Origin: Dillenia suffruticosa
Lineage: Eukaryota > Streptophyta > Magnoliopsida > Dilleniales > Dilleniaceae
NCBI GenBank assembly: GCA_033439265.1
Contig: JAVTVX010000009.1
Span: 13,233,109 to 13,297,108 of the forward strand
Direction of reading: 5' to 3'
DNA length: 64,000 nucleotides
Shown here: piece by piece, positions 35,893 through 46,360 of the stretch
Layout: each line of letters opens with the position of its first letter
How positions within the stretch are numbered: the stretch's first letter is position 1
Translations under genes and position numbers: made by a program
Notes under the pieces: generated by a model
What the model saw: the letters and a program-made list of their open reading frames with translations, nothing else
Database searches by the model: none
What the model was told of the DNA's origin: nothing

Positions 35893-36340
35893 TAAAAAAA
35901 GTCAAAATTATAATTGTTTTAATTGCATAAATATTGTGATAAAATAAAAAAATACCAAAAAATAATAATGCTCAAATACATCATTGGTCACTAATAACTA
36001 TCATTGTCTAATACGAAGCAAGTTCAAGTGGGGTCAGGGGATTGGGCATGCGAGTGGGGCTATCAGTTTATCGCAAATTTAGCAATGAATCTTGGCTTTG
36101 TCACAAAATTTGTAAACAAAAATAATATTCGTAGTTAAAATTGCCACTAGTTTAGCAACGAAAATACATTATTCGTGGTCAGATTCGTCACTAGTTAGGC
36201 ACAACAATATTTTTGTCATAAAATTTAGCAACAAATTCCGTAGTTCGTGGTTAAGTTTATCGCTAATTAACCATAGAAAATTCTGGTGACTAAGTTCATC
36301 GCTATTTCATGAGTAAATTTCTTTTACAATCTTTTATGAA

Positions 36341-36562
36341 ATATTTTCAATCGTATCTATCTTTTTTATTTTTTCTGAGTAATAGAATCAAATTGAATAC
36401 AGAACAAATTTTATAATTCTCACCAAAATCTTTTGGTTAAGTAGAAGACTACATTGGGATCGAGCAACTCTTTCAGAGCTTAGGTAAAAGAATTTAAACT
36501 TATTCTAAATATTATCAATCATAATCTCTTGATAACTTACAAATTTGTTTAAGCAATTTAAT
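36341..36562. other. Short AT-rich spacer
   Basis: I see no gene, terminal repeat or structured repeat between the CACTA-like right arm and the G2 LTR. Confidence 0.5.
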
Positions 36563-39127
36563 TGTCATACCCTGACTCTTAAGTCGAGCACGCGACAATC
36601 GTTGCATTAGCTCAAAACATATGTGAATCTCACTTCGTGTTCTGAGATGCCACAAGCCATTCGAATATCCCAAACATTCTGAAATAAATTCAAATCATCC
36701 ATTGGCAAACTCGGCTGTCTAAACAAATCCCAATTAGTTAAAAATAAATTCACAAGATCAATATAGATCCCTTTGCAAGGGACAGTATAACATCAACTGG
36801 ATTCAAAAATTTATCAAACAATCCAAATGCCCAATAAAACCGATAAATCTTGCAAAAGAAATTTTAAACCAAATAAAGAAAGTTCTAAATCATGTAAAGA
36901 TTTTTCAATACTTACCTAAAGTAAACAAACATATATTCAACAAATCCAAACTTCTAAGAGTTTAGAAAATTCCTTCCACCGGTCCAAACAATATAGTTCT
37001 GAAAAATGTTCTCAAGTCTAGTAACTATTGAAGATCAATAAAAATAATTTCTTCAAAGTAGCACTAGGTGACATTTAACTCTCCAAACTAAATTTCCTCT
37101 AAAAAAAATAGAAAAAGCGGAATGAATATAAAATACTTAGGGAATGGAGTGCAAAAGCATACTGAATATAAATGATGGGTGAGGATGGTTGTACCAAAAG
37201 AGTGTGTCAACTTTATCTAAAATGCAATACTAAAAGTTATTCACATAAAATAAATTTATAGCAAATGTCCCAAGACTCATATGTCCCAATAAATATAGAG
37301 TAAATTTTCCATGACTCATATGGCCATTGATAGAATCTATCAAAGAGTTTTTCATAATTTTCATAAAATAGTTCCGTAGGATGCCACCACGTTATCACAA
37401 GAACGACTTGGGGAGGCTCTCCATCCCATCTATCACCAAACCAAAATTTTAAAATAGTCTTAACCATGCCGCGCCAATAGCCTCCGACCGTGAAAGATTT
37501 AGACTATAGTCATTTATTTTTTCCTATACATCATGTTACAAAATTCATTTCATAAATCAATATAACAACCATTTACAAAGAAATGAAATTTCACAATTCA
37601 CCATCACTATTCAATTATAATATGATGCAAAACAATTCAAAAATCAATGATAGAATTATGATTTAGATCAGGCATACCACAATCACAAATACATTACAAA
37701 TCTCTTTTCAAAATTCCTTTCAAAATTTGTTTCAAACTGAAATCATTTTTATCATTCATACTCAACATAACTATCCACTTAACTCTTGAAAAAGTAATCA
37801 CTCCTGATCTACAATCCAATCCAAGGTAAAACCCTCTTAATTCTTCAATTGTCTTAACTTAAGACAAAAAACATACTTTCAACACTTAAATGTAACTCAA
37901 TACTAGGGTTAAGCAAAATTTTCCGCCAATTGTCTCATAGCCCACATTTTCTATACAACCATGTTTTAAAAAAACTATTATATCTTGACCCACAAAGCTT
38001 GGATTGAGGTGATTCCAACTACTGTTTAAAGTTAGGACATAGTATTATGACTTTTATGTTTATAGCTAGATTCAATTTCAATCACACAAAAATAGCCAAG
38101 TCAACGAATTTACAACCTGAATTCTAATCATAACATGAGCAATCTTGGAAAAATCTGCATAACCTTTTCTGCACATATCCAATTTATGTGATTCAAGTCA
38201 CAAACTAAAAATAAAACATGGATCTACAACTTTATGTTCAGACTTTAGTCTAAATTTGCCTAGAAGATAGCTCAAAATCATAATAAACCCTATGACAAAA
38301 AACAAGATAGAAAACAGAGCATTTCTATAAAATTGGTCTCTTTGAAAAATCACCGAAATTTCAATTTTCGATGAAATGTCTACTACACAAGTCATTTTAA
38401 GAACAAACCACAGCAAAGCAAGTCATGGTCATTTAGATTCAATAAGAACAAACCCTACTCCGTTTACTATTATGCAAAGAAAGTCATGGTCAAAAACCAC
38501 AGCAAGCTCAAATTGTCCGGTTTATAACATTGTGGCTTTCATTCCATTCTCATCCTAAAATTCAAATATTGGCATAAATAATATAAGTCTATGTTGACAA
38601 TAATGATTTACCTCAAATATGGTCACCAATTTCATTTCCAAAGTCGAGTCACAATAAACCCTAATTTATTTTCTCTCCAAAAGTTTTTTCAAAAATTGTA
38701 TAAATAATCAGTACAACTATAAAAACTCAAATATATGTTGAGAAAAAGTTATTATCTTGATTTGAGACAACAATCTTGTCCAAGACCTAATTTTCCAAAA
38801 CCTTAGATTTTCTCACTCTACATTTCTCACTAGGGTTTTGTTCTGGGGTTTATGTTTGGATATTTGGAAGTTTCAACAATTGATTTTGGGTATGATTTGG
38901 GTGAGTTTTAGGGAGGGAGGGGGGAGAGAGAGAGAAAGAGAGAGAGCTTGGCAAGAGAGAGGAAAGAAAGCTGACAGGGAGAGAGTTAATGAGGGGGAGA
39001 GAGAATAAGCGAGGGTGAGAGAGAGCGAGGGGCTGTGGGTTTGACCGAAGAGAGAGAATGAGTAGGGGAGAGTAAGTGAGTTTTGTTTGTTTGCTTGCTT
39101 TTTTTTTTTATATTGGTATTATATTTT
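36563..39127 (-). repeat. G2 3' LTR
   Basis: On the minus strand it starts just after the purine tract at 39128-39145 and ends CAGGGTATGACA at 36563. It shares with the other family LTRs a GA/CT-rich block (38930-39080), a GTGGATAGTTATG phrase (about 37785) and an end with GTCGCGTGCTCG. About 2.56 kb. The frames crossing it have no signatures. Confidence 0.75.
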
Positions 39128-42100
39128 TTAACCCCCTAAAAATAAATTTCATAAAAGAAATTTAAAAAAAATTTATACATCAACAAGATGGGGGTGTTGT
39201 TTTGTATCAACTCTTTACTCTCCCAAGTTTTCTTTTCCACTTGGTTGCTTTTCACAACACTTAGGCCATGGGGATTTATTAACTCCTCAATTGCTTGAAT
39301 TGTCAATTAAAGACCTTCACCAGTTGCATCTTCAAACTTAAGTCTTGAATCAACTCTACCGAAAGAACTTCTAACAAATGTGAGAGATTTGGTAAGTATT
39401 TTTTTAGTATGAAGACATAGAATACATTGTGGATTTTTTGCAAATCTAGGGGGACAATTCTAGCCAATATGCCACTTTTCTATCCTCTCGAGAATCTTGA
39501 AAGGGTCAATGTACCGAGAATTCAATTTCACCTATTTCCACAACTAGATTACACCCTTCTAAGGTGATATTTTAAAAAAGAACCTGTCTCTAACCTTAAA
39601 TTCCAATGGTCTTCTCCTTTTGTGAGCGTAGCTCTTTTGCCTATTTTGGTTTGCCCTCATCTTTGCCCTAATCACCTTTATTTTCTCTTCAGTTGCTTCA
39701 CTTAACTCAACATTTACAATTTTTCTATTTCCTACCTTATCTCAACACAACAGAGTTCAGCACATCTGTCCGTAGCGAGCCTCATAGGATAACATCTCGA
39801 TACTAGCCTAATAGCTATTGTTGTATGCGAATTCAATTAATAGGTGTCTATCCCAACTTTCTTAGAAATCCATCACACATACCCTAAACATGTCCTCTAA
39901 GATCTGAATTGTGTTCCCTGATTCCTTATTGCTTTGAGCATGGAAAGCTGTGCTGAACTTAAATTTGGTCCCAAATTCCTCTTGCAACTTAGTCCAAAAT
40001 CGAGAGGTGAATCTAGGGTCTCGATCTAACACAATAGACACCGGGACCCATGTCATCGCATTATCTCACCGATCTATAGCTTTGCTAGACCTTCTAGCAG
40101 ATAGAAGTTTCTGATAGGCAAGAAATGCGCTGACTTGGTAAGTCAGTCCACTATCACCCAAATGGCATCATATTGGCTCGGTATATGTGGCAATCCCACC
40201 ACAAATTCCATGGTGATGTGCTCCCATTCCCACTCAGGTATGGATAATGGTTGTAGGGTCTCGGCTAGCTTCTAATGTTCGGCCTTGATTTATTGGCACA
40301 TAAGGCATCTGGCTACAAACTCAGCCATCTCTCGCTTCAACCCCGACCCACAATAACTTTCCTTGATGGTTTGGTATATCTTGTTACTCTCGAGATGCAT
40401 TGCATAAGCTAAAGAGTATGCCTCTTCAAGTATGGTCCTCCAAAAATCATAATTCTTAGAAACACAAATCTGTTTCCCATATACCACCATGTTATCCTTC
40501 GGAATATGGAACTCACCACCTTCACCGTTATGAACTTTCTCCACTATGCCCTTTAGCTCCTCATCGGTTGCTTGGAGTTCTTTAATACAGTCCACTAAGG
40601 TTGGTTGCACTTCAAATTTGGCTAAAAGTGTACCATACTCATGATTGGCCAACTTTTCTCCAAGTGTACAGAGTCCTACAAAGCACAAAAGTTAAGAACT
40701 CCCATGAGATGCCGAAGAAGAAAACTTGTGGATTAAGGCATCCGCGACCACATTTACTTGGCCCAAGTGATAGTCAATCACCAGATCATAGTCTTTAATC
40801 AGTTCTAACCACCCTTGTTGCCTTAAATTGAGTTCTTTTTGTGTAAGCAAATACTTTAAACTCTTGTGGTCAATGAAGATCCTGCATGTGGCTCCATATA
40901 AGTAATACCGCGAAATCATCAAAGGCAAAATTAATGGCAACTAGCTCTAGTTCATGGGTTGGGTAGGTTAACTCATGCTTCTTCAATTGCTGAGAGACAT
41001 AGGCAGTCACTCTATCATCTTGCATTAAAATACATCCTAACTCTTGCTTGTTGGCATCATTATAAATCACATAGTCACCGCCGCTGCAGGAAGAGTAAGT
41101 ATTAGAGCAGATGTGAGTCACTTCTTGAGTTCTTGGAAACGCTCCTCTTACTTCTCACCCCACTCAAATTTGACTCCATTCTGAGTCAAGTTAGACAACG
41201 GAGCACAATCTTGGAGTATCCCTCTACAAATTTTCGGTAGTATCCTGCCAATCCGAGGAAACCCTGCACCTCAATGGTGTTCTTTGGTTGTTCTCACTTC
41301 AGAATTGTCTCTACATTTTTCGGGTCTACAAATATCCCTTCTTCGAATACTACATGCCTTAAAAAACCAATTTCCCTCAACCAGAATTTGCACTTGGAGA
41401 ACTTGGCATAGATTTGCTTCTCTCAAAGGGTTTGCAACACAACCCAAAGATGCTCCAATTGTTCTTCATCATTCTTAGAATACATGAAGATGTCGTTTAT
41501 GAAAGCTATGATAGATTTATCGAGGTAGTAATGAAACACCCTATTTATCAGTCCATAAAGGCCGCAGGAGCACTTGTCAATCCGAAAGGTGTCACCAAAA
41601 ACTCGAAATGGTATCCTAAAGGTGCTCTTGTGAACATCATCCCCCTTTATCCTTAATTGGTGATAGCCGGACCTCAAATTAATCTTCGTAAAGACAGTCG
41701 CCCCTTGGAATGAATCGAACAAATCATCAATCCACGGCAAAGGGTATTTATTTTTTATGGTTACCTTGTTTAGTTGTCGGCAGTCTATATACAATCGGAG
41801 GGTCTCATCCTTCTTCTTTACAAATAAAACTGGAGCATCCCATGTTGAGGTACTCAGCTAGATAAACCCTTTTTCCAATAACTTTTGAAGCTAAACCTTC
41901 AATTCTTTCAACTCTACAGATACGAAGGTTTGGAAATGGGCACTATTCTGGGTGCCAAATCAATGGCGAAGTCGAACACCTTGACCGGAGGCAATCTAGG
42001 AAATTCTTCTTGATAGACATCCAAGAACTCACTTACCACTGGGACATTCATCAATTCCAAGCATTCCATCATGGTGTAGATGATGCGGGCTAGATAAGCC

Positions 42101-42226
42101 TCACAACCCTTGTATACCAATCTCTATGCATCCATTGCCAAGATTATACAGATCCGTAACACTTGCCATTCACCGACATATACAATAATCAGACACCCCA
42201 TCCTTTAGAACTCTACTTCTTTGGTA

Positions 42227-43640
42227 TACTACTTGAAAACACAGTATCAGGGACGAAAATTTATATCACTAAAAGTCATAAATCCGTCATTAAAGAGTAG
42301 TAGCAACGGATTTAGCAACAGAAAAAATCTATCGTTAAAAATGACCCCGCTAATTTTTACCGACGGAAATGTATCCGTCGCTGATATAAACAATGGATTA
42401 GCGTCGCTAAAGATATCCGTCGCGCTGATTTAAAAAATTAAAAAAAAATTTAAATCAGCGACGGAAAAATTTTTCGTCGTTGATAATGAATTTTTAGCGA
42501 TGGATATACAATCCATCGCTAATTGTTGAAGCACCTCAAAAGAATAAGCCACGCGCGCCACCCACTCACCCAACCTGCACTTGACCCACCCGTATGTTCC
42601 TGCCCACCCTCCTGCTCGACCCTCTTACCCCTTGCTTTAATCTATTGAAAATGCCTTCAAAATTGTCTCCGCCTTACATCAAACCCTGACACACCTGAAA
42701 GATTGTAAGTAATAAAACCACCGGTTCAAAGTTAACTATATATCCACAATCTTTTTTTTATTTATTATTTTTATTTCATATTATTTTATTAATAATAAAA
42801 ATAATATAAAATTATAATTTATTATAAAATAATTAAATAATAAAATAAAAAAATTTAAGCTTAAAATAAAATAATAAAAAATTTTTAAAAATAAAATAAT
42901 ATTATTCTACAAAATAAAATAAAATAAAAATAAAAATAATTATTAAAAAAATTAAAAAAATTAAAAAAATTAAAAAAATTAAAAAAATTAAAAAAATTAA
43001 AAAAATTAAAAAATTAAAAAAATTAAAAAATTAAAAAAATTAAAAAATTTAAAAAATTTAAAAAATTTAAAAAATTTAAAAATTTTAAAAATTTTAAAAA
43101 TTTTTAAAAATTTAAAAAAATTTAAAAAATTAAAAAATTAGAAATTACAAAATTACAAAAATTAAAAAATTAAAAAATTAAAAAAATTAAAAAAATTAAA
43201 AAAATTAAAAAAATTAAAAAAATTAAAAAAATTAAAAAATTAAAAAAATTAAAAAAAAATCTGTCGCTAAAATTTTCGTTGGTAATCCGTTGGTAAATTT
43301 TTTTTGTTAATCCACCAGTAAATTTACGTCGCTAATTTGTCGCTAATCCGATACTGATAGTTGTATATATATATTGTTTTATTTTTTTTTCCTTCGACAA
43401 ATGAGCAATGGATTAGCGACGGAAAATTTCTATCGATAATCCGTCGTTGATAGGTTTAAATTTTTTTTTCCGGTTTAGTTTCTACCGATAGATTAGTGAT
43501 GGAAATATTTTCGTCATTAATCCGTCGAAAATCTCTTGGAAGAGAGTCCGATGGTAATCCGTCGTAAATCCGTCACTATTAGCGACAGATTTTTGTCCAT
43601 TGGTAATATTTCGTCATTGATGCCGTGTTTTCTAGTAGTG
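42227..43640. mobile_element. CACTA-type MITE inserted in G2 pol
   Basis: The left end TACTACTTGAAAACACAG (42227) and the right end, whose inverse reads CACTACTAGAAAACACGG (43640), form terminal inverted repeats. Flanking trinucleotides are GTA and ATA, one mismatch from a 3-bp target duplication. Both arms are packed with CCGTCGCTAA, AATCCGTC and GCGACGG words on both strands, typical subterminal repeats. A 10-bp-arm inverted repeat (CGCTGATTTA) lies near 42424-42462. It splits the protease-RT linker of G2. There is no coding sequence, so it is non-autonomous. Confidence 0.8.
42780..43258. repeat. A/T minisatellite of TTAAAAAAA-type units
   Basis: About 480 bp contain almost only A and T. 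From 42930 on there are dozens of tandem AAAAAATT units of 8-10 bp, drifting through TTTAAAAAAT and TTTTTAAAAA variants in the middle and back again. It lies between the two arms of the MITE. Confidence 0.92.
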
Positions 43641-43943
43641 ATAAAATAGTCCACGGAAGCCCGATGAAAGTATAGCCAATCCATACCAATATTTCATCAA
43701 AGTGAGTCATCCCCAATGGAATCAAATCCACTTCTAGGGTCTCACCCTCTACAACTATTTCACATTCCTTATTTATGGTATCCCTGTGCAATCATTCCCT
43801 CAAATGAGTGATAACCAACAACTCCTCTTCAAGTGGCGCCAAAGACCTATCTAAGTGTCTAGCAAACCCCGCACTCACAAAAGAATTGTTGGATCCCGTG
43901 TTAGTCAATACATGGATCTCAATGTCAAAAATTTTCATCATAT

Positions 43944-44093
43944 CTATAAACAGAAACCATTAGATAAGATATAAATTAATTTGCATTATGCATGCCCTAT
44001 ATTCACATGTAAATTTATGCCTCTTTTAAATTACTACATAATATCAAGATAATTCCTTTTCATAAATCATTAGAATTCTAGTTAAAGAAATAT
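43944..44093 (-). other. Intron-like gap between G2 gag and protease
   Basis: On the minus strand the gag frame ends DVVT with GTCACAG, then 150 bp of AT-rich sequence ends TTTATAG, and the protease starts ATGATGAAAATTTTTGAC. The position and both flanks match the predicted G1 intron at 59799-59931. The G2 donor reads AT instead of GT, so it could not splice efficiently now. Confidence 0.55.
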
Positions 44094-45437
44094 CTGTGAC
44101 CACATCCAGGTTGTTCTGGGCATCCTCATTATTCATGGCATAAATCCTTGTTTGTGGACAATGGGTTAGAGCAGCTACCATATTGCTCCGGGTCCCATCC
44201 GTGGCATGGTATTGAAGGAGGGAGCAGAGGTGTTGGCTTAGCCATCCATGGATCTACTAGGGCGATCTCAGCACAATTGGCTCCCCTGTCTCAATTTTGG
44301 GCAAGTGTTACAGAAATGACCCTTCTTCCCACGTTGATAACCCCTCCTGGGTGCATGACAAATCCTGAGACGGTACTTCCCATAATTCTTGTACTGCTGC
44401 TTCTTGTTTTTCGTCAATTTACTCTTGGAGGCAATGCTACTTGGATGGTCATTGGCTTTGTAGAGTGCCAACGGACTCGGCGCTGAGACTCCACCATAGG
44501 AGCTTCTGCTCTTACTTTGCTTTGAACTTTGGCCCGATGCAAGTTCGGACCTTCGGCCCGATGCAAGTTCGGACCTTCTCTTCTTTCTTCATCTTTCTCT
44601 AATTCTTCCCCTTTCTCTATAATTTTCTTAGCCCTCAAGGCCAATTCCAAGACATCTTTATAGTTGTAGGTCAAGGTCATGGATGTCTTCTCCCCAATGG
44701 ACAAATTTAGACCTTCCTCTAATTTAAAGCATAAGTACTCCTCGGAAGTCACCAACTTTGAGACGAATGAGGACAAACTCCTTAGCTCCATCTCATATTC
44801 CGCCACTGACTAGTTAACTTGATCATGGTGGAGGAGCTCGTTCCTCTTTAAATCTTTGTAGAACCGAGTATAATTTTTTTCATTGAATTCCCTAATAAAT
44901 TTGTTCCATGAAATGGGTGCTGCAAACCTCTCATTGATTCCACCATACTCAGGCATCTTCATCCAACGACTTTATGGCCACCAGCAGCTTTAACTCATCA
45001 TCAAGTCTCAAGTTAGCCATGGTCTCATGAACCTAATCTATCCAATTCTTCACCACTATCGCATAGCTAGTTCCCGAAAAGGTGACATATCTAAGTTGTT
45101 TGGCTTCTTTGATCAACTTGGATTCAATGGTGGGGTGATTGATAGGTGTAGCCACTGAAGTGGGAAGAGCAATTGGTCCTATCGAAGAGGTCAATTGGAC
45201 AACCGGGTTCGGTAAAGGAGGTATTGGTGCTTGAGGTGGGGCTTGGAGGTGAGAACCATAGACATTCCACCACTCGGTTCATTGCCAAAGGACATCGAAT
45301 GGCGGCGAAGGAATTTCGGTTAGAGGAGTTGGATGAGTAGCAACAAGAAAAGGAGATGGAGGACATGAGGACAATTCATTTTTGTTCTCCAAAGGAGGAA
45401 TTTCATTTATATTTATCATCTTTCGTGTAGGAGGCAT
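44094..45437 (-). pseudogene. G2 gag remnant
   Basis: On the minus strand the start is intact: MPPTRKMININEIPPLENKN. It is followed by proline-rich sequence and, in a later frame, MAEYEMELRSLSSFVSKLV and the LALRAKKIIEKGEEL helix shared with G1. The zinc knuckle near 44330-44285 reads GYQRGKKGHFCNTC, with two Cys of the CCHC pattern replaced. An 8-residue tandem (EGPNLHRA) is encoded at 44578-44531. Stops and frameshifts separate the pieces. Confidence 0.75.
44531..44578 (-). repeat. 24-bp in-frame tandem duplication in G2 gag
   Basis: Two identical 24-bp units starting GGCCCGATGC lie at 44531-44554 and 44555-44578 and encode a repeated EGPNLHRA. Confidence 0.9.
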
Positions 45438-45532
45438 GGTCCTATAAAAGAAATATACTATTCTTAGCTTACTAAGTTAAGAATCGGATTAAATACTTAA
45501 CCCCCTAAAAATAAAATAATCTCTAACGTCAC

Positions 45533-46360
45533 ATACCTCAATTTAGTTGTAAGAAATAACTTATAATTAATAATGAGAAAAGGATCTTATCTGAAACATG
45601 GAAATTGGATACGAATCGAACACTTAGAATATTAAAAAATCTAGATTTGATTAGTTCACTGGAAACTAAGTACTCCAAAAATAAGATATCTAAAATGTCT
45701 AGAAATCAAGAAGGAAAAGTTTCATTAATTATTTCTTATATCTCAAATAAGTTAAAAGCTATTTTTTTTAGAATTTTTCTAAACTATTAACTCTCCAAAT
45801 AAAATCTAACAAACTTAGCTGTTTTGAGTTTTGTTCTTAAAAGTGAGAGTTAACTTTTTATTCTTAAGAAATTAGATCCTAAAATTATGTTTATTGAATC
45901 CAAATGGGGATATTTCCTAATTTACATGTAATTTTTAAGTAAATGAATTAAAATAATATAGAAATATTTATTTAAATAATATTACACGGAAATATTTAGC
46001 CAGAACAATTAAAAATGTGAACCACTATGCTGAATGTGCATCCACCAACCAAGGGATAGGACAACACCAACTATAATAAAACCATGATGAATAGATGTCC
46101 AAACAAGTGTCTTACAACCAGTATAGGTGTGTTCTATAATTAACACATGGAAGAACACATGAGTTGCATCAACAGCAAGAGTTTTACATGATGAATAAGT
46201 GTTAGAACACTTGTTAATAATCCATCACCTAATTATGCCTATAAATAATCATTTTCCCGGCCCATTCCAAACCACAAGCAAATCATGAGAAAAGGAGGAA
46301 CAGAAAAGGAGAAAAAGAAAGAAAGAAAGAGAGAAAGTGAAAGAAGAAGAGAAAGGGTTC
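45533..46360 (+). mobile_element. 5' half of an LTR of family L
   Basis: It starts CGTCACATACCTCAATTTAG (canonical TGTCAC mutated) and follows the minus-strand LTR at 14117-12448 through the TATA-like CCTATAAATAA and into the GA-rich leader (about 46300-46355). It then breaks into CACTA copy B. Its left edge abuts the truncated leader of G2. Confidence 0.7.

Larger units (their letters stand above)
28474..36340. mobile_element. Second, small CACTA-like unit, split by copia 2
   Basis: The left end is CACTGCAAAGGGTACACAG at 28474; copy B has the canonical CACTACAAAGGG at 49131. After it come short inverted words such as CATCGCTAA and TTAGCGATG (28630-28680). The right arm, 35898-36340, has related words, including TTAGCAACGAA and CGTCACTAGTTAG, repeated about every 60-80 bp. 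Without the copia insertion the unit would be about 0.87 kb, the size of a non-autonomous CACTA derivative. I cannot define the right terminus precisely. Confidence 0.45.
39850..43943 (-). pseudogene. G2 pol remnant (protease, RT, RNase H, integrase N-half)
   Basis: On the minus strand, protease pieces lie at 43940-43650 (VEGETLEVDLIPLGMTHFDE) and then after the MITE at 42120-41914 (MVYKGCEAYLARI, VVSEFLDVYQEEFPRLPP). RT at 41794-41423 reads YIDCRQLNKVTIKNKYPLPW and carries FINDIFMYS, where family members have FIDD, so a catalytic Asp is lost. RNase H is at 41121-40692. The integrase zinc-finger region is at 40688-40290, with a core fragment at 40056-39862 ([12 protein letters not shown]). 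The integrase C-terminus and chromodomain are absent between 39850 and the purine tract or too decayed to see. Confidence 0.8.
36563..45523 (-). mobile_element. Ty3/gypsy chromovirus G2, lacking its 5' LTR
   Basis: On the minus strand the order is leader fragment (45523-45440), gag, intron-like gap, protease, RT, RNase H, integrase start, purine tract AGGGGGTT and 3' LTR (39127-36563). Proteins and LTR are those of the G1 family (Tekay/Del-like). The 5' LTR, the primer-binding site and roughly the first 150 bp of the leader are missing: the element ends abruptly against an LTR of family L at about 45530. A CACTA-type MITE interrupts it at 42227-43640. Confidence 0.85.

Noticed and set aside
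28900..35897. An intact, currently autonomous copia element, as LTR similarity alone would suggest
   Set aside because: Every coding domain is broken and the RT and protease catalytic residues are altered.
42930..43257. Regularly spaced short repeats that might suggest a CRISPR-like array
   Set aside because: Units are 8-10 bp of A/T with no spacers, inside a plant MITE. This is a minisatellite.
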